Source: Dipteris shenzhenensis
Taxonomy: Eukaryota; Polypodiophyta; Polypodiopsida; Gleicheniales
DNA length: 64,000 nt
Assembly: GCA_047967505.1 (NCBI GenBank)
Contig: CM106538.1
Reading direction: 5' to 3' (one strand)
This document shows, in pieces, positions 31,725 to 43,340 of this stretch. Positions within the stretch are counted from its first letter, which is position 1. Each line of letters starts with the position of its first letter. A program made the translations under genes and the position numbers. The notes beneath the pieces are model-generated. The model was not told the DNA's origin. It saw only the letters and a program-made list of their open reading frames with translations, and made no database searches.

Positions 31725-34700
31725 GCTAGTAGGATCATCCCACTCTATTGGATAGTGTTTAGAAAATTTTGTGGAGATGTAGTAGCAATCCTTTTTTGGC
31801 ACTCATATCATGCATTGACTACATGACTTTGGGCCTCTTCCTTTCGGCCTCTCTTGGGCCTACTCTTGTATGAGAAATAATTTTCCCACTCTTTTATCTC
31901 TATCATCATGTGAGGGATCGTGGGGTCCTCTTACTCTTGGGCCTCATCTTGCATGAGCAATCTTGTGCCCATATTTGTGTCTATCATCATGTAGGGGCTC
32001 ATGTGGGGAGTCTTACAGGGGGACTTCTCCTTGTAAAATTCTATTAATATTGAAGGATATTGCACATTGGTTGCATGAAGTGAATGGTGACATATTGCTA
32101 GTTTCATGAAATCGTTAGGAGCACAAAGTAGCATACATGCATAAAGAAAATCTAGAGTATGCAATGTCATGCTAGTAGAGAGGATAAATATTTTCAATGC
32201 CAATGTGAATCATCACATTCAGAATATTGTCCTCCCTAGACTAGCAAGACTATATGAGGCTCAATGGTTCCATATAAACTTTCAGACTGGCAATATCTTG
32301 CTAGATTTTACAACATATTTTGCATCTGGAGTGAGGATCATTGAGAAGGAGATGCCACAAGACATTTGATAGGACCATAGGAAGGCCTTTAATATCAAAG
32401 AGGATTTGATAGAGAGAGTCCTCAAGAATGGGTAAGATCCTTGTAAGACCATGCTCAAAACATTGGCTTTCACTAGATTTACAAGTTTACAACCCACTCT
32501 AATGTGTACACACTCAATCGGATTACCAATGTAGTGCATTTTTTCTTTGACCCTCACAAGTATAGAAAGATTAGTCTTTGCAGGCATGACCAATCAATTT
32601 TGAAGCCTTAATATTGGTGTGACAAGGTGATGGAAATCAAACTTGTGGAGTGGAAAAAACCTGCAGATGTAATGGAGGGTCTCAGGAAATTTGGTCATTA
32701 TGAGGGCCTAGACATGTGGCCCATCAAAGAGATGGAGCCTATTTTGCAACTTGTAGACTAGTGTAAGTATTTTCAAGGATGATGTAATATGTTAATGGTC
32801 TTCTTTCCTCACCCCTCGGTTGATTGGAACTTAATGCTTGACATGCTGCCAAGATGCCCTCTCTTGCACTCCTTGGATAATGTTGCTTGGTTGTAGTCAA
32901 ACGAGTGTCTACTTGTCTACTCATCTTGGGATACCATAATGAGGTCAAAACCGTTTGGAGATGGGGGATCAAGCATAAAATAGTGTAGGGAGAGAGTATA
33001 TGTAAAGACAACCTTTATTACTTAAGAAAAGGGCTCATAGCCTATTATAACAGCCATGGCTGCAATAGTGCTCATGCAACACAATTGGTAATGCTCAACT
33101 CTCTCGACTCATTTCCTCTCACCTCCACTCTAGGCAAAAGAATGTATTAAACTAAGAAATATGATGAGCAATACCAATTGCAATAGTAGTAACAATGACC
33201 CGTTCTACTTTGAGTGTGAGCCTTAAGCAAAGAAAGGATGATCATAGTCAACTCAATTGAACCAGCTTTCCACCTCTCGTGATCGTCTTGATGTTTTATG
33301 CCCACTTTTCTTGTTGCTTGGTGCTCATGATCTCTGATTCTTGACTACCACTACCACTACCACCTTGGTGGGTTGGATATGCTTGGCTACTTGAAATCTT
33401 GGGGTTCCTTGTGTGGTCGTGGTTACTGGAGTCAACAATTGACCTCAACTCTAAAGTCAACTGAGTTTGTGCGGTCAAGTAGTGAGAGGAGACAAAGGGA
33501 GGCTGGCAAATACAAGTTGTAAGTAAAAAATTATAGGCCAAACACTTTGGCAGTTGTGCTTTGGGGCCAACTTGCTGACATTGGATGGAGGCAAAAGGTG
33601 CACGAGCTCGAGGGGGTGGGATGTATGGCATCCATGGCATGTCATCTAGAACTTGCAACACATATGCAATAATCAAATACGAGTCCAAGATTGTGACCTT
33701 GAGAGGCCACCAATATGAGGTGTTCATTTCCATCAAAATTTCATCAAGGTGGAGCTACTAGGCTTCTTTCCACCATTCAATCATTAAGGACCACATCTAG
33801 GTCTGCAATGCTAAGTTGTGAAGGCTTGTAGTTAAGCCACTTATGAGCACCATGACTCTGTCCTCTTAGTGATGAGGCTCAGGTAGACTTCAAGCAAATT
33901 ATGCCACATGGAGGTACTTAGCATGTTGTAGGATCTACTCTACATGTTGTAAGTAGGGAAAAATAGGCTAGCAAGGCCCAAGGCAAGTTTTCAACAATCA
34001 GCATGGGAAGAGTCCAAATCTTCATCATGACTGTCTATTTCTCAGCATTGTTGGAATCTCTTAGGCAACTGGACTTAGCCTTCACCAATAGATCAAACTC
34101 TTTATTGGGCCTATCACATACAAGCACACCCTAGCTAGATAATAGTCATATATGGAATGATGCAAGCTGAGAGTTTGTACATTGGGGGACTGGTGCCTCA
34201 TCTTCATTGGAAACCTCTAGGGTTTGGAAACTTATTTGGAGGTTCCCCTTTAGAAAATGGCACGAAGGACGATTGCAAGTAGATGGGCAGTAGAGTGTAA
34301 AACTTTAAAGGCCATAGGGATGGGCTCCACATCAAGGACCAAGAGAACAAGTTTGAGTGGCCACATTGGCCCAATACCTAAGTGGTACAAAAGACTAGCT
34401 AGAAAGAGAGGAAGTAATGCAAAAAACTAGGTGGGAAAAGGGGGTCCATTTGGCAATTGGGGTTGAGTAAGAGGAGTGCATGGGAAGTGGACTTGTAGCT
34501 AGACCTGTGCTTGTTTTTTTCTTTCCTTCGAGGCAAAAGTAGTCTTAAAGCTGGAAGATGTCTTACCTATAGCTACATAAGCATGAGGCATGGGGATTGT
34601 TACCTTGAAGTAACAGACCAAGGGCCACTAGATCCCATAAGACACCAAATCCCATTGGGCCCTCCTAGTCATGCCTTTGTAACTTGGCTAGATGCTTATT

Positions 34701-35890
34701 AGGAAAAGGGAACTTAAACGTTATCTGTTAAATGTGGGAAAAGCTAGGGACCTAAATGTGGGAAAAGGTATGGACCTACTTTGGGGGGATTCCCTTGAAG
34801 CTTGGAGGACGTCTAGCTTAGCTTAGGTGGAATGTGCATTTAGGTTAGCTTCCGTTGGCTATGACTTGCAACATGCTCAGACTTTCTATAGCTCAATTTT
34901 TAAAATGATGAGGGTGGCTTGGTCCTTCTCTTGTTGGAGGCAAAGAAAACCTAGGCTACTTGCAAAGCAACATGGTTTTTCTAGAGTTTCTCGATCTCTT
35001 CAATGAATTCATGACGTGACCTTGAAGCATGCAGTTTCGGAGACTATGAGAGAAAAACAATGGTTATTAAGATGTTTCTTGCACTCACATGCCTTCATGT
35101 ATTATGCCTTAGAACTCGTGGAGTTACCCAATGTTTAGCCACATGTATTCGGATGTCAAAGCACCCTCTTCCTTGAGTGTATGCTAGTTATGTTGGATCT
35201 AGGACTGGTGGTGGCAAGTTCTCTTGTTGAAGACAAAAAGCCTATCCGAACCGCTGCACTTTGGCACACCTGTATGTGTCCCCAAGGGTGGATGGTCCTC
35301 AAGCAAGTTAAACACAAATGGGTGGAGTTGGGATTGATGCTGGACTCCTTGGTGTGCTTGGAATGTTGGGAACCACCTAGTCCAACTAATTGGATCCTCC
35401 TTGGGATTCCTTGTAATTGAGTTTCTTGGTGGTGTGTGGGTGTGGTCCAAAGTGTGCATCAAGAAGCCACTCCCTACTCACTTGGTGTCCTTGAGGCCCT
35501 CATTAGTAGCTTCCTCCTTACGTTCATTTGAGATCATCTCTATGGTCAAAAAGGGAGGGACAATGGCTTGATGAATGGAATCCAACCTTCAGTGCTAGAG
35601 AATGAAACGACATCTTTCTTGATTTTGTCATAAAATCAAGGCTTGGACACGACAAAGTGGCTAGGTAATGCTAACCATGGAACTTGTCCTAAGGAGAGCC
35701 TATGTCTCAAAAAAACATAGATGGGTGCCAAGCTTGCAGTGTGCTTAATTGTGGGCACATGCTTGCAGCTAGCTTTCAAAAATTTTGGTGAAAATGCTAA
35801 GCGAGTCCAAATTTGTGCTTGATCTAGGCCACCAATGCCTTTGCCACTAGGGTGTGGCGCATGATACATGCATGTCTTGAGTCTAGTTAT
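31725..35890. other. Unassigned DNA, no gene recognised
   Basis: About 4.2 kb with only short open frames (up to 146 codons, 33296-33736 minus) and no motif I recognise. A stretch at about 32840-33080 resembles 44090-44370, so at least part of it is an unnamed dispersed repeat. Coding-like text at about 32590-32760 (EIKLVEWKKPADVMEGLRKF) has no family I can name. Confidence 0.4.
32840..33080 (+). repeat. Unnamed dispersed repeat, copy 1
   Basis: Shares GATGCCCTCTCTTG, then a GAAGATGGG/GAGATGGGGG...GCAT...ATAGTG block and a following T-rich CTTTTATTA/CTTTATTA block, in the same order and spacing as 44090-44370. It is diverged and has no recognisable coding content. Confidence 0.4.
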
Positions 35891-35899
35891 TCTACGATA

Positions 35900-37850
35900 A
35901 CATGGAAGAAGTGTTGGTTGTTATCATCCAATGTCCTATTAATCAAAGATCCTTGCCATGTGCTATAGCTACCCATCTAAAAGAGCTTTATTATGCAAGG
36001 TGGTGGTTAAAGGACTCTTGCCAGGTTAGAAACCTCGGAAGGATCTCTTCATTAATGCATATAGTCCTACATTCCTTCCATAGGTGGAGATTGGATTGAT
36101 AGTACCAAATGGATATTTACACCATTCCATCTCAAAGTTCCATCCTCCACTCTTATGGTTGATATCCTAAAATCTTGGGAAGATTTCAAGAGTTCTCTTT
36201 AGAGAGTTACCCCTTCCTCTCGTGAAGAGATTGATGGGTAATCAAAGATGTGGAATGATAGTATACTTGACGAGCATGACAAACCACTAGGTACTTCTCA
36301 CTATATGAAGGGATCTTCATGGGAGAGAGGTCCTCGTTCCTCTATAGAATCTTAGAGAATTGTCAAATGCCTTTTAGATGATTCCAAATTCTAGGTAGTA
36401 GGTCATCTAAGAGGAAGTGCAAGTAGAATCCAACAGACTGATGTAGCCATACCCTTGGATCGGGTTCTTTTGGAGATATGTTTCACTCGAAGGACAAGTG
36501 GCAAGGAGCCTTTATCTGGAAATCCCTTAGGAATAGAAAAATATCTCTTTTATTTTGGATTTCTATTAATGGAGGGATTGCTGTGAACTAGTTGAAGTAA
36601 AAATTTGGGTCAGATTCCACATGTTCTCAGATGAGTTTACTGATGAGTCTATTGATGGGTTAGATTCCACATGTTCTCATTGCCTCTCTACTAATGAGTC
36701 TATTCAACACTACCTACTATGGAACTGTAGATAGATTTAGAGCATTTGGAAGGGGATTGCAAGGCCATTGAGTAACTTTATGCATTCTTCATTCTTCATG
36801 ACCTAGGGCTTGGTAGCAAGGATCACTCTTTTGGGGCCTTAGGTGTTCTACAAGAGACGTGACTCTTCTTGGTCTCTTTTGACTGATGGCATTTGGTTGA
36901 GTCATTTTCTTTAGATGAGGTTCCTACCTCTATGTACAGACCTGCACATGCATTTATGGATACTTTGTGGGAGATTCTAGTGAGCATTTTTGCATGGGAT
37001 ATTTGGACATCCAGATGTATAGAGGACTTGGATGGTTTCCAATTCCATCCCACTCACACATTGGCTAATATCTATATGGACATTGTGCATACTCTCATAA
37101 CCATTTCGGGGACCATGTAGTGGTCTTCATGACCAACCTCTACCAGGAGGAATGTTTTGTTGAGCAAGTGGAGAGGCTCCCCTTTATTCTCAAAAGTCCC
37201 CATAGGGTTGAGGTAGCACTATTAGCCTCAACCTTGGTTATTTTCTTGCACTCTTACAGGAGCTCGATTTTGTCACTTGTTTTATTTTCTCATGCCTCAC
37301 ATAATGTACTTCTCCATTGAGCATAGCATTTGTGGAGCATTTTTCTGCCTGCATGTGTGTATTTGTAGGTGTCCCAACTAAAGTAGCAGGCATAAGAGAC
37401 AATTGATCAATATGTGGATCAAGTAGCACATGTGTATCTGTAGGTGGCCTAACTAAGATAAGAGGCATAATAGACAATGCATCAGCATGTGGATCAAGCA
37501 GCTATTTTTCTAGAGATCCTTAAGGAAATTTAGGTTGATAACAAAGTTATTGTCTCTCAAATGGCTCAACATGTGCTAAGTCAAATGATCAATGGAGCTA
37601 ATGATCTTTGACTTAAGTTGCCATGAAGCAAGCAAAGGTTATTGTGGAGTAGATTGATAAAATATATGAAGAGCAGGCATTCAGACTGGAGTCTCACGAT
37701 GGCAGAAGTGAAGTGTAGTTGAGCAAAGTAAGGTTTGTGGAGTTTAATGTTTACATGGATATTTTTTGTACTATGGTCTTTTTTGGGGCTGACCTCTCCT
37801 TTAATAATGAAAGCTAGCAGTATTTTACAAATTTTCTTGTTGGTGCATTA
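35900..37850 (+). mobile_element. LINE (L1-like) 3' half, decayed
   Basis: Plus-strand fragments of the region after a LINE reverse transcriptase. They include a WN...KPLGTSHYMKGSSWERG-like block (about 36230-36330), an RT zinc-binding block CSHCLSTNESIQHYLLWNC...IW (about 36685-36750), and a terminal block related to 56377-56625. A 3' untranslated-like end with GGGGCTGACCTCTCC and TTTAATAATGAAAGC is at about 37785-37820. No endonuclease or RT core is present here. Many stops. Confidence 0.7.
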
Positions 37851-37907
37851 CCTTCTTTTCTGTCATATGAGCAATTCCATGTAGCATGTAAATTTGTTAC
37901 GGGATGG

Positions 37908-38193
37908 TGTTGAGGAACTGAAGGGAAAGCATGAAGTGAACACAAAATGAGAATTCTTGATTATGGAATGAAGAAAGGTGAGGTCCTTATGTAGGCACCT
38001 CTTACATGATCACTGACATCACTGATGACCTCTGAGCTCCACAATCATCTCTTCAATCAGCTCCTAGAATCTCTCAATCATCCTATGTGGCATCTACCAC
38101 CTAATAGTGCTTATGGGCACCTAACTGTGCCTCTAGCACACACACATAGAACCCAATGTGTGCCTGGGGCATACACCTTGAGATATCCCAACA
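37908..38193 (-). repeat. TR-GAG 3' LTR
   Basis: 286 bp. The minus strand starts TGTTGGGATATC and ends CCTCAACA. The first 12 bases differ from the CopE/CopF LTR start by one base. Confidence 0.95.
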
Positions 38194-38206
38194 AACCCCC
38201 CCTCAA
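38194..38206 (-). other. TR-GAG polypurine tract
   Basis: The minus strand reads TTGAGGGGGGGTT directly before the 3' LTR. Confidence 0.88.
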
Positions 38207-38563
38207 GGGAATGCCTCAGGCTATGTCAAAGATTCATCTAGTCTCATAGTTTCTCATGCCATCTCATGGTGGTCAAGGATTAATCTATGGCTAGGATCTC
38301 ATGCTAGCAAGGGTTTCCAAGGGTGTGAGGTAAACAAAATGGATACATAAGACCTTCCAATGGTTATCTCCTGCATGTATATGCACACAATGTCTGCAGG
38401 AGGTACCATGGAGTAAAACACATACACATGGCATACATCATATGGTGACCAGAGGTGTTTACAAAGAACACAATAGTTTATTTCATTTATTTTGGAGGAC
38501 TATCCAAGCTGAGTACCTTGACTCAACATAAAAAGAGAGATTTGGAGCATATATGGAGATGGT
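38207..38563 (-). other. TR-GAG 3' untranslated stretch
   Basis: About 360 bp between the gag stop and the polypurine tract, where pol would begin in an autonomous element. No pol motif is seen. Confidence 0.6.
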
Positions 38564-39412
38564 TCAAAAAGCATAATCTTCATCATGTGGAGACTCATCA
38601 AATGAAAGTAGATTGGCAGTTTCTATAGTTGCTTCCTTTTTGGCTCTACAATACTTTTCATGGTGATTGTTTTTGCCACAATGTTTACATGGATTGATCT
38701 TGAAGCAGTCTTTTGAGAGGTGATTAGTCTTCCCACAATGTTTGCAAGGTGAAAACTTGCCCTTTTGAAATTTTATGGCATAGGCTGTGTCATTGCCTCT
38801 CTGGTATGCTGTGTCATTGCCTCTCCAGAGTTCCATGTGCCTTTCTTCTTCTTGAAGAGCAGAAATAAGACCTTCAAGATTAGGATTAGGAAGATTTTTC
38901 AAAGTGGTAACAACATGATCATAATCTTCAGGCATACTTTTGAGCAATACTACCATTGCATCATCTGTAGTGATTGGAGAGTTGATAGAAGCAAGTTGAG
39001 TCATGAGACTCCGCATAAGATTGACATGGGCAGCTAGAGGAGCGCCACTAACCATCTTCAATTCAAAGAAAGAAATCTTAAGTGACAATTTTGAGATGTG
39101 AGAGCTAGCACCAAAAATAATGTCAAGCTTCTGCCAAGCTTCTGAAGGAGACTCTAAGTCAGAGATGTGATGAATATAGTCATCTCCTAAGGCAAGAGCA
39201 ATGATGCCATAGGCTTTCTCCTCTCTAGCATGATCTCTTGCCGGGTGTGTTGGAGCTGAGGATTCTCCAGCATTAGAGGCTGTTGAAGAAGAAGTTGAAG
39301 TCAGTTTGACAAGCCCCCAGAGGTTTTCCCTCATCAATGCAAACTGAATCTTGATCTGCCATGTGTGAAAGCCTTTACCATTAAACTTATCCATATTCAA
39401 GATGGTAGCCAT
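38564..39412 (-). CDS. TR-GAG element Gag protein
   Basis: An intact 282-residue frame with ATG at 39412. The N-terminus FNGKGFHTWQIKIQFALM and LWGLVKL is the copia gag (UBN2/DUF4219-like) pattern. EAWQKLDIIFG and INSPITTDDAMVVLLKSMPEDYD follow. Two zinc knuckles lie near the C-terminus, CKHCGKTNHLSKDC and CKHCGKNNHHEKYC, both full CX2CX4HX4C. It should coat and package element RNA. It lacks the Gly/Arg-rich linker of CopE gag and has two knuckles instead of one, so it comes from a different gag lineage. Lack of stops in a decayed neighbourhood suggests selection or recent arrival. Confidence 0.92.
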   Translation of the reverse strand: MATILNMDKFNGKGFHTWQIKIQFALMRENLWGLVKLTSTSSSTASNAGESSAPTHPARDHAREEKAYGIIALALGDDYIHHISDLESPSEAWQKLDIIFGASSHISKLSLKISFFELKMVSGAPLAAHVNLMRSLMTQLASINSPITTDDAMVVLLKSMPEDYDHVVTTLKNLPNPNLEGLISALQEEERHMELWRGNDTAYQRGNDTAYAIKFQKGKFSPCKHCGKTNHLSKDCFKINPCKHCGKNNHHEKYCRAKKEATIETANLLSFDESPHDEDYAF

Positions 39413-40266
39413 GAGAGGATCTAGATTGGGCAGTGTCTACTCTCTTACAAGGCTAGAAAGAGTTGAAGGGCTTCAAAGTACACGCATTTAAAGTAGCAAA
39501 GACTTGCAACCAAATTCCATACTACAAATCAATGATGCTTTCACTTGCATGCTTCATAGAGGTGACTAAATGAAAGTATTCCAAGCAAATACAGGTATAG
39601 CAACTTAAAACAAAGCTATAGCCACAATTGTACTGATGGTATTCATCACTTTAAAACATCAGAAATGCTAAAATAGCATCTAATGTAGCATCAAACTCAC
39701 AACCTTGTCAAAACTGTCCAAAATAGAGGCTTGAACTTGGAGGGCTTGTATCTCACTCTTCAAAGCAAAGAAAAAAGGGCTTTCTAGGTAGAAACAAAGC
39801 TCATACACCAGAGAAGATCCACTAAGAAGGAGAGGTGCAATTCCATGTCACATCGCCATAGCTAGCTGCTTGAAAGTCGACTGGTTTTTTTGTGTTTTCT
39901 CCTTGAATATGCAGCCATTGCTACTCAAATTTCAACACAAGATAGCCCAAGGTATAGAGAAGCTTCTTCTAAAAGGAATTAGAGAAAGGTGGAGTAGAAA
40001 TAGAGAATACATAGAAGAGAGTTTGACAATTTTCGAGAAATGGCGACCAACATAGATGACCTTTCTTCAATTCCTTGTGGGTGAAAGTTCAGCCATACAA
40101 GGGGTATCTCTAGCCAAAAGGACTTGGAGAATGGTGAAGCGACGAGGGAGAACAAGCTCTAGCAAGTTTTGGGAAGAAGGGAAAGAAATGGTGAAGATGA
40201 AGAAGAAGAAGAAGATGGAGAAGAAGAAGATGATGTGGCATAAATGGGCTCAAGGAGGATCATAGT
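39413..40266 (-). other. TR-GAG leader
   Basis: About 850 bp between primer site and gag ATG, with no recognisable gene. It has a GAAGAAGAAG-rich patch at about 40195-40235 (plus-strand view). Confidence 0.6.
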
Positions 40267-40278
40267 GCTCTGATACCA
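40267..40278 (-). other. TR-GAG primer binding site
   Basis: The minus strand reads TGGTATCAGAGC beside the 5' LTR, complementary to initiator tRNA-Met. Confidence 0.95.
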
Positions 40279-40564
40279 TGTTGAGGAACTGAAGGGAAAG
40301 CATGAAGTGAACACAAAATGAAAATTCTTGATTATGGAATGAAGAAAGGTGAGGTCCTTATGTAGGCACCTCTTACATGATCACCGACATCACTGATGAC
40401 CTCTGAGCTCAACAATCATCTCCTCAATCAGCTCCTAGAATCTCTCAATCATCCTATGTGGCATCTACCACCTAACAGTGCTTATGGGCACCTAACTGTG
40501 CCTCTAGCACACACACATAGAACCCAAGGTGTGCCTAGGGCATACAACTTGAGATATCCCAACA
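40279..40564 (-). repeat. TR-GAG 5' LTR
   Basis: 286 bp, about 97% identical to 37908-38193, followed by GATGG. Confidence 0.95.
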
Positions 40565-40854
40565 GATGGAAGTGTATCATTACCACATGTTTTTATATCA
40601 ACTTACAAATCTTCCATTCCTCTTATAGATTTCTCACATGTGTACTTGCTCAGTCAAGTTAAGGATTCACTACAATGTGATTGCAAATTCATGAGTATGA
40701 AATTTACTTTTGCGCTAGTCCCCCAGGGAGGCAAGGGGGTTAGCCTTAGAGATAGGAGTGGAAATTAGAACATGCACCTTTAATAAGAACAACACTTTTG
40801 ATAGACCGTAATCTTTAAAAGTCCCTAAAATGTGCTTTTGAGAGATAGAGGCTG

Positions 40855-40860
<6 letters not shown>

Positions 40861-40934
<74 letters not shown>

Positions 40935-40940
40935 GGGGGG
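40861..40940. repeat. (GA)n microsatellite ending in poly-G
   Basis: About 37 GA units, then AAGGGGGGGGG. The minus-strand open frame (Leu-Ser repeats) is an artefact. Confidence 0.95.
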
Positions 40941-40964
40941 GACACTATTTTGATATTTCTTTAT

Positions 40965-41090
40965 TATAGTAGAAGATCAATACATAGTAGTATTTACAAA
41001 ATCAATAGTGTTTCTTTACAGTAGAAGATCGATACATAGTATCTCTTTACAATAGAATATCAATACATAGTAGTATTTACAAAATCAAAT
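40965..41090. repeat. Short imperfect direct repeats
   Basis: Three imperfect copies of AGAAGATCAATACATAGTA with flanking ATTTACAAAATCAA in two of them. Confidence 0.75.
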
Positions 41091-43273
41091 CCACAACATG
41101 CTCTAGTTCAAAACACCTATATTCTATTTAACATTTCTTTGAGTGTGTCTATATGCTGGTGCAAGGCATCTCGCTTGATTTTGAATCTCCTCGACATGTG
41201 ATTGAAGGATAAACTAATCTGTCCTTTGAACTATTTAGTTCATCAAAGAGGTCACTCATAGTTATGCTCTCAATTGTAAGCATGAATTAGGTGGATTTTG
41301 CATCTCTAAGGGACCTCTATAATTTGATATGTAGCTCTTTATATTTGCAATTGTGCCTCATGGAATTTGCCAATGCTTGTTTCAGCTTTGCATATTCTTT
41401 GACAGCTACTTTTTGCTCTCCCTTGAGGGCAAAAATTCGCTAGACTTGAATTATCCTTTTTCAATCCACTGTCAAATTAAGGATATTATCTTGAGGTAGT
41501 AACACTCCCAATCTCATGCTTTGACCACCATCGATTTCAATTGTTCTTGTTGCAAATGAGCATCAGGATTGACATCATAATAGCATGCCCCACAGACTTC
41601 TGTACAAGCTTTGCAACCTTTTGAGTACCTCTCTACTAAAAGAGGTACACATAAAAGCTCCCCTCAAATGCCTTGGCTCGTTTGATCAATTGGGATTTCC
41701 TTATTCGGAGGACTTTAACACTACAGTCATTCTGGTTTGTAGTGGCCTACACCTCCCTTAGAATCAATTTGATCACAAGAAGTTTAAGGGACATCAATGT
41801 TACCTTCTTACTCTATCTTATTGTGATCTTCATTTTGTACTTCTTTGAGAGGGAATTCTTGATGCTTTGACACATTTGCATGTCAACCTTGATGCTATAA
41901 ATACTATATAGAACACCCTATAGACCATGGGATCGATGGTTTGCAAATACTATACAGAACACCCAACAATGAGGTCATACTGATGTTTCAACTTACTGGT
42001 CCCGATCAAATGAAGTTCCATATAGCACTTCACTGCCATCAGTGCATGGACTTCAACAATCGTGTGTTTCCATTTCTCCACAGCTAGTGCAACATGTACT
42101 GCTTTTGTGCTCACATATGGTGATGGAAACCATCCCATAAGTCTATGGCTAATAAAAGCTATCAAGTCTCTCTGGAATAGATTTGTCATAGTGATCTTTT
42201 TGACCTTCCAAGCTATTGCTGGACCATTTTGCCCCCATGAGCATCGAAGTCCAAAATTGGTTAATAAGAACTCATTGGAACATAGTTAATAAGAAACTCA
42301 TATGGCGCCTTGAACTCAACCTTGTCAAAAACACTCAATGGTACCCTGTTTTTTTAATGTTCAAGCTACATGCTAGAAACAGTCCTTAAAGGGGGTATGT
42401 GGAGTCGTTCCAAAGGAGTGCATATATAGTGTCATCTCACCAAAGAGCCATCTCCTTGATGTGCCTCACATTGACCTTGGGATAATTGTGCTTTAGAAAC
42501 AGGTCAATTTTTATTCCTTAAGGGATACGACCAACCTCATTGACTAAATTGGTAAAGGCATCCATAGGTATCTCTTTGGAGACAATTCAGGCCATGAGAA
42601 CGTGCTTTTGTGAAATGCAAAAAGGAGGAACGATACCAAGTGAACGAAGAATGCAATGTGTAGGAGATCCTTTATGCTTATCTTAATCCTGAACATTAAT
42701 AATCATGACTAGAGTGAGTCAAGCGTACATGATGATACCACCACCACTCTTAACTCATTCCTATAAATGCAATGTACATGATCATGCTCCATGAGTTTGA
42801 TTTGCAATTGCGGCACTTTTGGTACTAGATCCCAAATTAAAATCCAAAGGCATGCTTTTTTTGCGCCATGTAAAAATTGGAGCAATAGAACTACTTGACT
42901 ACCTTTTCCATTCCAACAAGCATTGATGCAAAGAGTGAAATGATAATAGCATTTATTTCGAACTAAGTAAATATAAGAACAAAACTTAGAAATGGTGCAT
43001 GTCTTTGTTTTTGTTTCAAGTAACGTATGTTATAAGCATTTGACTACGTTCACAATTCACATCATCTAGATGACTGAAGCAAGGAGGTAGAATTGTCTTT
43101 CAATAGAAAAGCACACAACATGCACAGCTTAGGTCCCATAAAAATAAATCCGATTATTCTTTTTTGCATTGGTTATGCTTGAAATGGAGGCATTGGTGTT
43201 CGATGAAGCACAAACTATACCAAGCTACGTGAGCATTTCGAAAAAGAGGGCATAGAAAGATTATATTAGGGAT
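41091..43273. other. No gene recognised
   Basis: AT-rich unassigned DNA. The longest open frames are about 65-80 codons and have no motif. Confidence 0.4.
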
Positions 43274-43340
43274 CCCACTTTGTAAGCCAATTTTTGATGA
43301 TGTGCAATAGTGCACATCAAAAATGGGCTTGGAAAGTGGG
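43274..43340. repeat. Inverted repeat able to fold as a hairpin
   Basis: The arms begin CCCACTTT and end AAAGTGGG. About 27 of 30 positions pair, with one 3-base bulge and a 4-base ATAG loop. It could be a small MITE or a microRNA-like precursor. Nothing shows that it is transcribed. Confidence 0.75.

Larger units (their letters stand above)
37908..40564 (-). mobile_element. TR-GAG-type LTR element (gag only)
   Basis: A 2657-bp minus-strand element with 286-bp LTRs (about 8 mismatches, about 97% identical), exact target duplication GATGG (37903-37907 and 40565-40569), tRNA-Met primer site and a polypurine tract. Inside is one gag frame and no protease, integrase, RT or RNase H. This matches the described plant class of terminal-repeat retrotransposons with a GAG domain. 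It depends on enzymes from another element. Confidence 0.93.

Noticed and set aside
33296-33736. 146-codon minus-strand frame as a host gene
   Set aside because: No recognised motif, no flanking exon signals, and it lies in repeat-like DNA. Left as unassigned.
40715-40945. Leu-Ser repeat protein on the minus strand
   Set aside because: It is an artefact of the GA microsatellite.
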